DNA of 64,000 nt, taken from NCBI GenBank assembly GCA_964397655.1, contig CAYNKA010000009.1, positions 1-64,000 of the forward strand. The letters are read 5' to 3'. Source of the DNA: CAYNKA01 sp964397655. GTDB taxonomy: Bacteria; Spirochaetota; Spirochaetia; DTKZ01. The notes under the pieces were generated by a model. That model made no database searches. It was not told where the DNA came from and saw only the letters and a program-made list of their open reading frames with translations. A program made the translations under genes and the position numbers. Positions 16,684 to 26,016 of this stretch are shown here, piece by piece; within the stretch, counting starts at the first letter, position 1; every line of letters begins with the position of its first letter.

Positions 16684-19600
16684 TCAGGTCGTGCGTCCAC
16701 GTTCCGCGAGGAATTTCCCGAGATATCGAGCCGTGTGACAACCGGCGGCTGCCACGTCTTCGGGGCTTCCCTCCGCCGTTATCCGCCCTCCGGAGCCGCC
16801 TCCTTCGGGACCGAGGTCGACGATCCAGTCCGCTTCGGCTATCACGTCCAGGTCGTGTTCGATGAGAAGAACCGTGTTCCCGGCGTCCACGAGACGATGC
16901 AGTACGCGGACGAGCTTCTCGACGTCGGCCATGTGGAGGCCGATCGTGGGCTCGTCGAGGATGTAGACTGCATTCCCTGACTTTGCTCCGGGACGAGCCT
17001 TCGCGAGCTCGGTCACGAGTTTTATCCTCTGGGCCTCTCCGCCGCTCAGTGTCGGGCTCTGCTGTCCCAGCCTGAGGTACCCCAACCCGACGTCGCGGAG
17101 CAGGGCGAGGGCGTGGCGTATTCCTCCGTGGAACGAGAAGAAATCGAGGGCTTCGTCGACGCTCATCTCGAGGACGTCCGAGATGCTCTTGCCCTTGAAC
17201 CTGACGCGGCGGGTCTCTTCGTCGAACCGCCGGCCTCCGCAGGTTTCGCATGGGACGCTGACGTCCGGCAGAAAGCTCATTTCGATTTTCTTGAAACCCT
17301 GCCCGTCGCAATCGGGACAGCGCCCTCCCGCGACGTTGAAGGAGAACCTGCTCGGAGACCAGCCTCTCATCTTCGCCTCGGGAATCTCCGAGAACAGTCT
17401 CCGAATGAGATCCCAGATACCGATGTAGGTGGCGGGACAGGACCGCGGCGTCTTGCCGATGGGGGTCTGATCCACCTCCAGGACCCGGAGGACCTTCTCC
17501 CAACCCAGCACGCCGCGGCAGCCGGATAATGCGGTCGCCTTTCTCCTTCCCGCCCTTTTCCCTCCTCCCTCGCCGACAAGGCCCGTGAGCGAGGGAAGGA
17601 GGACCTCGCGCAGCAGGGTGCTCTTTCCGCTTCCGCTCACCCCGGTCACGCAGACGAGCCTCCTCAGGGGGAGAGCGACGTCGATGTCCTTGAGGTTGTG
17701 GAGAAAGCAGCCTTCGAGGACGAGCTTCTCTTCGGAACCGCCCCTTCTCGGGAAAAGCGGATGGCGAAGAGGCTCCTTGAGGAGCCGTGCGGTAACGCCG
17801 GTTCCGGCCGCGATGAGCTCCGCCGGGCTTCCCTGGGCGACGATCCTGCCTCCCTCGGGGCCGCCGCCCGGGCCAAGATCGATGAGATGGTCGGCCCGCC
17901 TAATCGTTTCCTCGTCGTGCTCCACGACGACCACGGTGTTCCCCTTGTCCTTGAGCTTCGCCAAGGTGGAGAGGAGCATGTCGTTGTCCCGCGGGTGTAG
18001 GCCTATGGTAGGCTCATCGAGGATGTAGCAGACGCCGCGGAGGTTGGAGCCGAGCTGCGCCGCGAGGCGGATGCGCTGGCTCTCTCCGCCGCTCAAGGTC
18101 GGAGCCGAACGGTCGAGGGAGAGGTAGGGGAGGCCCACCTCCGAGAGGAAGGAGAGCCTTCCTCTGAGTTCCGATACGATGTCCCGGGCTATCTCCTCCT
18201 CCCGGCCTTCGAGGACCAGGGCGGAGAAGGCATTGAACGCCTCCGCGACGGATAGGCGGGAAAAATCGGCTATCGACCTGCCCTTGAACCTCACCGCGAG
18301 AGCCTCCGGATTGAGCCTAAGGCCGTTGCAGGCAGGACAGGGTACCTCCTTGCCGTCGTACCATTCGTTCCACCAGATCTCCTCTCCGGTCTGTTCCTGG
18401 TCGAAGCCCTGAAGCAGGAGCCCGGTTCCGTAACAGCGGGTGCACCAGCCGTGCTTCGAGTTGTAGGAGAAGAGCCGCGGATCTGGCTCGGGGAAGCTCC
18501 TGCCGCACGAGGGACAGGAGCGGAGCGTGGAGTAGATCGCGTCTCCGCCCTTCCCCTGCACGGGGGCGGTCTTCATGAATCCCTTGCCCAGCTCCAGCGC
18601 GACCCCCACGAGACGGCGGAGCTCGCCCTCGTTCTTCGCCGAGACCGCGGTTTCGCCCACCGGCAGGTCGATCGAATGCTCCTTGTACCTGTCGAGCTTG
18701 GGCCAGGGGTCCACCGGGAGATAGGCTCCGTCCACGCGGAGGCGTTCCCAACCCTTCTCGGCGGCCCAGGCAGCGAGTTCCTTGTAGATCCCCTTGCGGT
18801 TGGCGACGAGAGGGGCGAGAACGGCGATCCTCCGATTTCCGCGGGATCTCATGACCGCGGCGACGATCGCGTCGGGAGTCTGCGGCTCGATTGGCATGCC
18901 GCAGTCGGGGCAATGTTGGACGCCGAGCTTGACGAAGAGGAGCCTGAGGAAATGGTGTATTTCCGTCACCGTCGCTACGGTGCTCTTCCTGCCTCCGCGA
19001 CTCGTCCGCTGCTCGATGGCAACCGTCGGGGGGACTCCCGAGAGATCGTCGGCGTCGGGCCGGGACACGGGCTGGACGAACTGGCGGGCGTAGGCGTTGA
19101 GAGATTCGAGATAGCGCCTCTGGCCTTCCGAGAAGAGGATGTCGAAGGCCAAGGTGCTCTTTCCGCTCCCGCTCACACCGGTCAGGACCGTGAAGCGGTC
19201 GAGCGGTATGGAAAGGGAGACGTTCCTGAGATTGTGCTCCCTGGCCCCGCGGATGCGTATCTCTCTTCCCCGGAGGGGTTCCCGCTCCGCCGCGATCCAT
19301 ACCCTCTCGGTATCGGGCGCTTCGGACCGACCGATGGGCCGCTCCCGTTCGAGGAAGTACCTCCTGAGCGCTGCTCCTGTACGGCTTTCCTCGACCTTCG
19401 CGACGTCCTCGGGCCTGCCCGCGGCTACGATCCGGCCTCCATCGTCCCCGCCTTCGGGTCCGAGGTCGACGATCCAGTCCGCCGCGGCGATGACGTCGAG
19501 GTTGTGCTCGATCACGACGAGCCCGTTGCCCGCGGCCGTGAGGCGGCGGAAGACGAGGAGCAGGGTGGCGATGTCGTCGAAGTGGAGGCCGGTGGTCGGT

Positions 19601-22245
19601 TCGTCCAGGAGGAAAAGGCGGCGCTTGCCCGCGTTGTCGCCGCCTTCCGAGAGATAACCAGCGAGTTTGAGCCGCTGTGCCTCGCCTCCGCTCAGGGTGG
19701 GGACCGGTTGGCCGAGCTTGAGATACCCGAGGCCCACGTCCTCGAGCACCCGGAGACCCCGTACGACGTCGCCGCGGTCCGCGAAAAAGGCCCGGGCCTC
19801 GGTCACGGTCATGTCCAGGACGTCTGCGACGGATTTCTCGCCGGGGGTCAGCCCTCCGATCCTCACGTCGAGGATCTCTGGCCGATAGCGCCTGCCGTCG
19901 CAGTCCGGACAGCGGAGGTAGACGTCGCTCAGGAACTGCATCTCGACGTGCTCGAAGCCGCTGCCGCCGCAGGTGGGGCACCGGCCGTTTCCCGAGTTGA
20001 AGCTGAAGGTACCCGGCGTGTAGCCCCGTTCGCGGGAGAGGGGTGCCTGGGCGAAGAGTTTCCTGATCGTGTCCAGCGTCCCGGTGTAGCTCGCCGGATT
20101 GGATCTCGCGGTCTTGCCGATGGGAGACTGGTCCACGAGGACGACGTCCGAAAGCCCTTCCCATCCCAGGATCTCCCTGTGGGCGCCGGGTTGTTCCGCA
20201 GGCTTCCCGAACAGCCTTCTGAGGCCGTAATAGAGCACGTTCTGGACGAGCGTCGATTTGCCGGAACCGCTCACGCCGGTAATGCAGGTCATGCCGCCGA
20301 GGGGGATGTCGGCGTCGACGTTCTTCAAGTTGTGCTCGGCAGCCCCACGGACCGAGAGGAACCCGGCCGAGGCGGGATTCGAGGGAAACGGAGTCCTCGG
20401 GGCTTCGAGGTACGTGCCGGCTACGACCTTTTCCCCTCGGAGGTACTTCGCGGTGAGGGATGTGCGGTTTCGGCGGAGTTCGTCGATACTGCCCGAGAAT
20501 ACGATCCTTCCGCCTCTTTCCCCGGGTCCGGGCCCCATGTCGATCACGTGATCCGCCGCGCGGATAACCTCGGGATCGTGCTCCACGACGAGGAGAGTGT
20601 TGCCGGCCTCCTTGAGCCGCTCGAGGACTCCGATGAGCCTGCCGATGTCGCGCGAATGGAGGCCGATGCTCGGCTCGTCCAGCACGAAAAGCGTGTTGAC
20701 GAGGGAGGTCCCGAGGGCCGTGGTCAGGTTGATCCTCTGGACCTCGCCTCCGCTCAGGGTGCGGGACTGACGGTCCAGCGTGAGATACGAGAGCCCCACG
20801 TCCACGAGGTAGCGGAGCCTGGATACGATGCCCTCGAGCACCATGGCCGCGGCTTCCTCGCTCACACCGTCGAGTTCCAGCGTGGAAAAGAACTCGAGGG
20901 CCTCCCCGATGGGGAGGAGCACCGCCTCGTGCAGGTTGAGCGTCCTGCCTTTCGCGTCCGGACCGATCTTCCAGAGGAGGGACTCCGCCTTCAGGCGGGC
21001 GCCTCCGCACTCGGAGCAGACCCGGTAGGCGCGGTATTTCGAGAGCAGCACGCGGATGTGCATCTTGTAGCTCTTGGTCTCGAGCCAGTCGAAGAACCGC
21101 CTGAGCCCGTACCAGACGCCGTCGTCGAAGGGTCCTTCCCCGTCGATGACCCAACGTTTCGCCTTTTCGGAGAGGTCCTTCCACGGGACGTCGAGGGGGA
21201 TGCCGCGCCGGTTCGCGAAGTCCTCGAGTTCCTCCTGGCATTCCCGGTAGCTCTTCGTCTGCCAGGGCCTGACCGCTCCTTCCCGGAGCGTCTTCGAGGG
21301 ATCCGGGATCGCGAGATCGTAATCGATGTCGATGACCCTTCCGAAGCCCCTGCACCTGCCGCAGGCCCCGATGGGCGAGTTGAAGGAGAACATGCCGGGT
21401 TCGGCGTCGCGGTAGGCGATGTCGCAGTCCGCGCAGTGGAGGTCTTCGGAGAACCTTCTCGTTTCCGCCTGAGTTTTCCGGTCCGCTTCGAGAATGCGGA
21501 CGGAGAGCCTGCCCTTCCCGAAGCGGAAGGCGGCCTCCAGGTTCTCCACGAGCCTGGACCGGTTTCCGGGTTCCAGGACGAGCCGGTCCTGGACCACCTC
21601 CAGGGTCGAGTCCGACTCGCCCAGGAACCGGGTGTAGCCCTGCGCCTCGAGAACCGCCTTCATGGAATCCGCCGACGAGGAGGGCGGGATCGGCACGTCG
21701 AAGGTGATGATCGCGGGGGGATTCGCGGATGTTCCCGCAGCGGCATCCGTGTCCGGCGTTCCGGGGCCCGACCGGCCTTCGAGGAGGGCGTCGGCCGCTG
21801 ATTCCGGGGTGTCGCGACGGACGGGCCGCCCGCACTTTCCGCAGTGGAGCCGCGATGCGCGTGCGAAGAGCAGCTTGAGGTGGTCGTTCAGCTCGGTCAT
21901 GGTGCCGACCGTGGAACGCGAGGTCCTCACCGGATTGGTCTGGTCTATGGCTATGGCCGGCGGAATTCCGTCGATCCGGTCGACCTTCGGCTTGTCCATG
22001 CGGTCGAGGAACTGGCGGGTGTAGGCGGAAAAGGTTTCCACGTACCTGCGCTGGCCTTCGGCGTACACGGTGTCGAAGGCAAGTGAGGACTTGCCGCTCC
22101 CGCTCACGCCGGTGACTACGGTCAGCTTTCCGAGGGGAATGCGGAGATCCAGAGCCTTGAGGTTGTTCTGTCTCGCGCCTTCTACGACGATGAAATCACC
22201 CGCGTTCGTGCGGGCTCGGTCCGATCGTGACGTGTTCTTCTTCAT
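16684..22245 (-). CDS. uvrA: double-length UvrA (two tandem UvrA units fused)
   Basis: 1853 residues, twice the usual UvrA, the damage-sensing ATPase of nucleotide excision repair. Two full units are visible, about 1-960 and 985-1853. There are four Walker A motifs (GVSGSGKSSL or GVSGSGKSTL near 47, 660, 1022 and 1535) and four ABC signatures (LSGGEVQRI near 495, LSGGEAQRL near 850, LSGGESQRI near 1385, LSGGEAQRI near 1735). Each unit has its own CxxC zinc modules: CGKCG, CADCD..CGRC and CPTCG..CPDC in the first, CPDCG, CPSCG..CTRC and CPDCD..CETC in the second. Normal UvrA dimerises, so one chain may act as a built-in dimer. Such double UvrAs are known from some phyla (Chlamydiae). No uvrB or LexA-like box is nearby. 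The ATG at 22245 has only a weak Shine-Dalgarno. Confidence 0.92.
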   Translation of the reverse strand: MKKNTSRSDRARTNAGDFIVVEGARQNNLKALDLRIPLGKLTVVTGVSGSGKSSLAFDTVYAEGQRRYVETFSAYTRQFLDRMDKPKVDRIDGIPPAIAIDQTNPVRTSRSTVGTMTELNDHLKLLFARASRLHCGKCGRPVRRDTPESAADALLEGRSGPGTPDTDAAAGTSANPPAIITFDVPIPPSSSADSMKAVLEAQGYTRFLGESDSTLEVVQDRLVLEPGNRSRLVENLEAAFRFGKGRLSVRILEADRKTQAETRRFSEDLHCADCDIAYRDAEPGMFSFNSPIGACGRCRGFGRVIDIDYDLAIPDPSKTLREGAVRPWQTKSYRECQEELEDFANRRGIPLDVPWKDLSEKAKRWVIDGEGPFDDGVWYGLRRFFDWLETKSYKMHIRVLLSKYRAYRVCSECGGARLKAESLLWKIGPDAKGRTLNLHEAVLLPIGEALEFFSTLELDGVSEEAAAMVLEGIVSRLRYLVDVGLSYLTLDRQSRTLSGGEVQRINLTTALGTSLVNTLFVLDEPSIGLHSRDIGRLIGVLERLKEAGNTLLVVEHDPEVIRAADHVIDMGPGPGERGGRIVFSGSIDELRRNRTSLTAKYLRGEKVVAGTYLEAPRTPFPSNPASAGFLSVRGAAEHNLKNVDADIPLGGMTCITGVSGSGKSTLVQNVLYYGLRRLFGKPAEQPGAHREILGWEGLSDVVLVDQSPIGKTARSNPASYTGTLDTIRKLFAQAPLSRERGYTPGTFSFNSGNGRCPTCGGSGFEHVEMQFLSDVYLRCPDCDGRRYRPEILDVRIGGLTPGEKSVADVLDMTVTEARAFFADRGDVVRGLRVLEDVGLGYLKLGQPVPTLSGGEAQRLKLAGYLSEGGDNAGKRRLFLLDEPTTGLHFDDIATLLLVFRRLTAAGNGLVVIEHNLDVIAAADWIVDLGPEGGDDGGRIVAAGRPEDVAKVEESRTGAALRRYFLERERPIGRSEAPDTERVWIAAEREPLRGREIRIRGAREHNLRNVSLSIPLDRFTVLTGVSGSGKSTLAFDILFSEGQRRYLESLNAYARQFVQPVSRPDADDLSGVPPTVAIEQRTSRGGRKSTVATVTEIHHFLRLLFVKLGVQHCPDCGMPIEPQTPDAIVAAVMRSRGNRRIAVLAPLVANRKGIYKELAAWAAEKGWERLRVDGAYLPVDPWPKLDRYKEHSIDLPVGETAVSAKNEGELRRLVGVALELGKGFMKTAPVQGKGGDAIYSTLRSCPSCGRSFPEPDPRLFSYNSKHGWCTRCYGTGLLLQGFDQEQTGEEIWWNEWYDGKEVPCPACNGLRLNPEALAVRFKGRSIADFSRLSVAEAFNAFSALVLEGREEEIARDIVSELRGRLSFLSEVGLPYLSLDRSAPTLSGGESQRIRLAAQLGSNLRGVCYILDEPTIGLHPRDNDMLLSTLAKLKDKGNTVVVVEHDEETIRRADHLIDLGPGGGPEGGRIVAQGSPAELIAAGTGVTARLLKEPLRHPLFPRRGGSEEKLVLEGCFLHNLKDIDVALPLRRLVCVTGVSGSGKSTLLREVLLPSLTGLVGEGGGKRAGRRKATALSGCRGVLGWEKVLRVLEVDQTPIGKTPRSCPATYIGIWDLIRRLFSEIPEAKMRGWSPSRFSFNVAGGRCPDCDGQGFKKIEMSFLPDVSVPCETCGGRRFDEETRRVRFKGKSISDVLEMSVDEALDFFSFHGGIRHALALLRDVGLGYLRLGQQSPTLSGGEAQRIKLVTELAKARPGAKSGNAVYILDEPTIGLHMADVEKLVRVLHRLVDAGNTVLLIEHDLDVIAEADWIVDLGPEGGGSGGRITAEGSPEDVAAAGCHTARYLGKFLAERGRTT

Positions 22246-22396
22246 ACAGGTTGAGGTCCGGGGTTGCCTTCGCCGGACAGTGTGCAGGTTCGAAGCTTGA
22301 AGTTCAAGTCCCGGAGGAGGCTCTCGGAGGAGGTTGTACGCTCAATTCGAGAAACAGAGCGGTTTTCTGCAACGATTTCGGCATTCACAGCATCAA

Positions 22397-22402
22397 TATA
22401 AT
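22397..22402 (+). promoter_or_regulatory. candidate -10 element for the E1/KAS III fusion gene
   Basis: TATAAT in the 230-base divergent region between uvrA and the fusion gene. No convincing -35 lies 16-18 bases upstream. It would give a leader of about 67 bases. Confidence 0.35.
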
Positions 22403-22475
22403 GAACCTCGGCCGCCGGCCGAACGAAGGGCGGGCGACCTCCAGCGAGGGTCGATCCGCATCCATGGAGGATCTC

Positions 22476-25400
22476 ATGCACATTCCCGCCGCAAGGACCA
22501 AGGCCGCAGAAACTCTCGAATCCGTCTATTTCGCCATGGTCACCGCCAGGCGCATCGATCTCATCGAACAGAGCTACGCGGCCAGGGGAGAGGCCTTTTT
22601 CCATCTTTCCGGCGCAGGCCACGAAGGCACCGCCGCTCTCGCCCCCCATCTTCTTCCGCAGGACAGGCTCCACTGCCACTACCGCGACAAGGCCCTCATG
22701 CTCATGCGCGGGGTGCCGTCCTATCAGTTCTTCCTCGCCCTTTTCAACAAGAAGGAGTCCTACTCGAACGGAAGGCAGCTCAACGCCCTGATGGGCGCTC
22801 CGGAACACGGCTGCATCGGCATGGCCGGACCGGTGGGCAACAACGCCCTGCATGCGGTGGGAATGGCGATGGAGCTGAAGGAGAAGCCTGATAAGCCGAT
22901 CGTGCTCTGCGCCATGGGAGACGGCACCACGCAGGAAGGAACGGTGACCGAGGCGATAGCGTTGGCGGCCTCGGAGTCGCTTCCGGTCCTGTTCCTCGTC
23001 CAGGACAATTCCTTCGCCATATCCACCAGGACCGAGGGGAAGACCTTCTTCTCGCGAAAGGACGGGGAAGCGTCGGAGTATTACGGCGTGCCCATCGCCC
23101 GGATCGACGGCAGGGACGTGGGAGGGGCCTACGAGGCCTTCGGCGGGGCGGTCAAGGCCGTGAGGGAAGAACGTTCGCCGCGCATCGTGATCTTCTCGAC
23201 GGAACGCCTCGGCAGTCATTCCAACGCGGACGACCACAGGCTCTACCGGACCGCGGACGCCATCGAAGAGATGGCCGAAATGAGCGATCCGGTGAGGATC
23301 TTCAGGGACGATCTCGTCGCCTCGGGGGCTGAAGAGGCCGAACTCGACCGACGGGAGGAGGAGATCGCGGTGCGGCTGGAAGAGGAGGCGAAGCGGGCGC
23401 AGAGGAGCGCGGATCCCGCGGCCGAGCCCGAGGCGAAGCGCCGGCTCGCGGCGGGACTCGGACCCGAGGGCGGGGAATACCGGGGAGGGGGAAGCGACGA
23501 CCTCACCATGCTCGAGGCGATCCGCGCCGTGCTCGACGCGAGGCTCGCCGTCGATCCGAGGGTGAGTCTCTACGGCGAGGACATCGAGGATCCGAAGGGC
23601 GACGTGTTCGGAGTGACCCGCGGTCTTTCGCAGAAGCATCCGGGAAGGGTCGTGAACAGCCCCTTGAACGAGTCCGTCATCGTGGGCGCGTCGATAGGAA
23701 GGGCTCTCGCCGGCGGCAGGCCCGTTGCCTTCATCCAGTTCGCGGACTTCCTTCCCATCGCGTACAACCAGATTTTTTCCGACCTCGGGAACCTCCATTG
23801 GAGGAGCGCCGGCGGGCTTTCCGCACCGGTCATCCTCATGGTGAGCGCCGGAGGATACCGCCCGGGGATAGGGCCCTTTCACGCCTCCACGATGGAAGCT
23901 CTCGCGGCCCATACACCCGGCATCGACGTGTTCATGCCCTCCAATGCGGCCGACGCAGCCGGTCTCCTCAACGCCGCCTTCGAGTCCGAGCGGCCCACCG
24001 TGTTCCTCTACCCGAAGAACCAGCTCAACGACAGGTCCCGCATGACGAGCGCCGACGTCGCGAGGCAGATCGTGCCGATCGGGAAGGCCCGGATCGTCCG
24101 GAAAGGGAAGGACGTCACCATCGTGGGCTGGGGAAACACCGTGCCTTTGGCGGAGAAGGCGGCAGAAAGGCTCGCGGCCGAGGGCGCGGAGGCGGAAGTG
24201 ATCGACCTCCGTTCCATCTCCCCCTGGGACGCCGACGCGGTCGTCGCCTCGGCCGTGAAGACCGGAAGGCTCATCGTGGCCCACGAGGACAACCACACCG
24301 CTGGATTCGGGGCCGAGGTTGCGGCAACCGTCGCGGAACGGACGGGAGGCGGAATCCGGACGAGGCGAGTGACCAGGCCGGACACCTACGTGCCCTGCAA
24401 CTTCGCCAATCAGCTCGAAATCCTCCCGAGCTACAAGAGGATCCTGGAGGCCGCCGTCGAGCTTCTCGGCGGAAGCGTGACCTGGATGAGAGCGGAAAGC
24501 GGGACTTCAGGGACCTACGACGTTCCGGCGTCTGGATCGAGTCCGTCGGACGAATCGGTAACCGTCGTCGAATGGAAGGTGAAGGTAGGCGACAGGGTGA
24601 AGGCGGGAGATCTTCTCGCGGAGGTCGAGGCGGACAAGGCTTCGGCGGAACTGAAGTCGCAGGCGGACGGGACCGTGAAGGCCCTCCTCGTCTCCGAGGG
24701 GGACACCGTCAAGGTCGGGACCCCGATCGTCCGGCTCGACCTCTCGCCTGAGACGGAGGACGCGCCGGTCAAGCCTCTCACGAGGGAGGACCCGGGTGAA
24801 GCCGTCGTCTCCGGCCTGGTGCTCGGACGCGGAACCCCGGAGCCGGATGGGGGAAGGACCGCAGCGGAACGGACCCGAGCGGAGGTAAGACCCGCGGTCC
24901 TGCGCGGTTCGCCGGCCAAGGACGACGTAGCCGGCATCGCCGGCGTCGCGGTGCGGAAAGGTTCGAGGAAGGTCACGAACGAGGAGATCGCCGAACTCTG
25001 CCCCTCGTGGACCCCGGCGGAGATCGAGAAGCGGGTGGGCATAGCCGAGAGGCGATGGATCGGCGAAGGAGAAAGCGTCGTTTCACTCGCCGAGGAAGCG
25101 GCCGTAGAGCTCATCGATTCCCTGGGGGGGGAGGCGGCCGACATCGATACCATCGTCTTCGCGACGGGCACTCCGTCCCTGATGACGCCGAGCATGGCGG
25201 CCCTGCTCCACAATCGTCTCTCGCTCCGGTACGGCGCGTGGAGCTGCCGGGCCTACGACCTCTCCGCGGCCTGCACGGGATACATCTACGCTCTCCGCAA
25301 CGCATGGGAAGAGCTCGGTTCGAGCCCCGACGCAAGGATCCTCGTGGTGACGAGCGAGGTCCTGAGCCCCCTAATCGACGTGCGGGACCCAGGAACCGCC

Positions 25401-25895
25401 CCCATCTTCGGGGACGCGGCGACCGCGACCCTGCTCGCGGGGCCGGAATCCGGAGTGCCCGTGAAGGCGTGGGTCAGGCGGCCGTTCGTGACAGCCGCTG
25501 GCGAATCGGGCGGCATTCTCCGCGTCCCCACGGGAGGCCGCGGGGATTCGATCTTCATGGACGGACCCAGGGTCTATCTCGAGGCGGTGAGGATGATGAC
25601 CGGGGCGATCGACGCCGTGCGCAGGGAAGCCGGACTCTCGGCCTCCGAAGTGGACATGTTCGTGCCTCATCAGGCGAATCAGAGGATCATCAACGCAGTG
25701 AGGCAGCGGCTCAAGGCGGATCCCGCCAAGGTGTACAGCAACATCAGGATGAACGGGAACACCTCCTCGTGTACCATACCGATCTGTCTTTCGGAACTGC
25801 TGCCCCAGGCCGGAGGCGGGGAGAAATGGATCGTATCGGCGTTCGGGGGAGGATTCACCTCCGGGGCGGCACTCGTCGAAGTAGCGGAATCGTGA
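22476..25895 (+). CDS. E1alpha-E1beta-lipoyl-ketoacyl-ACP synthase III fusion enzyme
   Basis: 1139 residues in four recognisable parts. (1) 1-335, E1 alpha of a branched-chain 2-oxo acid dehydrogenase: thiamine-diphosphate motif MGDGTTQEG..QDNSFAIST (GDG 148-150, Asn178) and His248 in the GSHSNADD loop. (2) 341-665, E1 beta: LYGEDIEDPKGDVFG, NSPLNES, QFADF, GPFHASTMEALAAHTPG. (3) 680-757, a lipoyl domain with Lys721 in EVEADKASAEL. (4) 820-1139, KAS III (FabH type) with catalytic Cys933 (SAACTGYIYAL), His1065 (VPHQANQR) and Asn1095 (NGNTSS). There is no E2 acyltransferase core and no E3. The layout implies decarboxylation of a 2-oxo acid, acyl transfer to the lipoyl arm, and condensation with malonyl-ACP in one chain. 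The ATG at 22476 is chosen for its GGAGG five bases upstream; an ATG at 22464 and longer forms lack one. Monocistronic. Confidence 0.88.
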   Translation: MHIPAARTKAAETLESVYFAMVTARRIDLIEQSYAARGEAFFHLSGAGHEGTAALAPHLLPQDRLHCHYRDKALMLMRGVPSYQFFLALFNKKESYSNGRQLNALMGAPEHGCIGMAGPVGNNALHAVGMAMELKEKPDKPIVLCAMGDGTTQEGTVTEAIALAASESLPVLFLVQDNSFAISTRTEGKTFFSRKDGEASEYYGVPIARIDGRDVGGAYEAFGGAVKAVREERSPRIVIFSTERLGSHSNADDHRLYRTADAIEEMAEMSDPVRIFRDDLVASGAEEAELDRREEEIAVRLEEEAKRAQRSADPAAEPEAKRRLAAGLGPEGGEYRGGGSDDLTMLEAIRAVLDARLAVDPRVSLYGEDIEDPKGDVFGVTRGLSQKHPGRVVNSPLNESVIVGASIGRALAGGRPVAFIQFADFLPIAYNQIFSDLGNLHWRSAGGLSAPVILMVSAGGYRPGIGPFHASTMEALAAHTPGIDVFMPSNAADAAGLLNAAFESERPTVFLYPKNQLNDRSRMTSADVARQIVPIGKARIVRKGKDVTIVGWGNTVPLAEKAAERLAAEGAEAEVIDLRSISPWDADAVVASAVKTGRLIVAHEDNHTAGFGAEVAATVAERTGGGIRTRRVTRPDTYVPCNFANQLEILPSYKRILEAAVELLGGSVTWMRAESGTSGTYDVPASGSSPSDESVTVVEWKVKVGDRVKAGDLLAEVEADKASAELKSQADGTVKALLVSEGDTVKVGTPIVRLDLSPETEDAPVKPLTREDPGEAVVSGLVLGRGTPEPDGGRTAAERTRAEVRPAVLRGSPAKDDVAGIAGVAVRKGSRKVTNEEIAELCPSWTPAEIEKRVGIAERRWIGEGESVVSLAEEAAVELIDSLGGEAADIDTIVFATGTPSLMTPSMAALLHNRLSLRYGAWSCRAYDLSAACTGYIYALRNAWEELGSSPDARILVVTSEVLSPLIDVRDPGTAPIFGDAATATLLAGPESGVPVKAWVRRPFVTAAGESGGILRVPTGGRGDSIFMDGPRVYLEAVRMMTGAIDAVRREAGLSASEVDMFVPHQANQRIINAVRQRLKADPAKVYSNIRMNGNTSSCTIPICLSELLPQAGGGEKWIVSAFGGGFTSGAALVEVAES

Positions 25896-26016
25896 AGCCG
25901 TCCTCTTGAACTCCGGATTTTTCGTCCGTGATATACGGCCCGCGAGATTCGTGATATCATTTTGCCGCGATCAGGCCGTCATTTACGGCGTAAAGTAAAA
26001 AAGTCCGGAGCGGAAC

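Noticed and set aside
16577..16738. Short plus-strand frames starting at 16577 and 16614, each with AGGAG at good distance
   Set aside because: The products (53 and 14 residues) have no recognisable feature and the first runs into the uvrA 3' end antisense. A leader peptide would need a downstream gene, and there is none on that strand.
18317..21835. Very long open frames antisense to uvrA (1172 residues on the minus strand in another frame, and 1116 residues on the plus strand at 18451-21801)
   Set aside because: Both are rich in Arg, Gly, Pro and Glu with no domain motif, and coincide with the double uvrA frame, whose motifs are unmistakable. They follow from GC-rich third codon positions.
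22227..22475. In-frame N-terminal extension of the E1/KAS III fusion gene
   Set aside because: The extra 80 residues have no resemblance to E1 alpha, include a TATAAT promoter element in their coding sequence, and lack a Shine-Dalgarno, whereas ATG 22476 has GGAGG at five bases.
22246..22475. LexA-type SOS box before uvrA
   Set aside because: No recognisable palindromic LexA motif occurs in the divergent region, although spirochaete LexA sites are poorly known to me.
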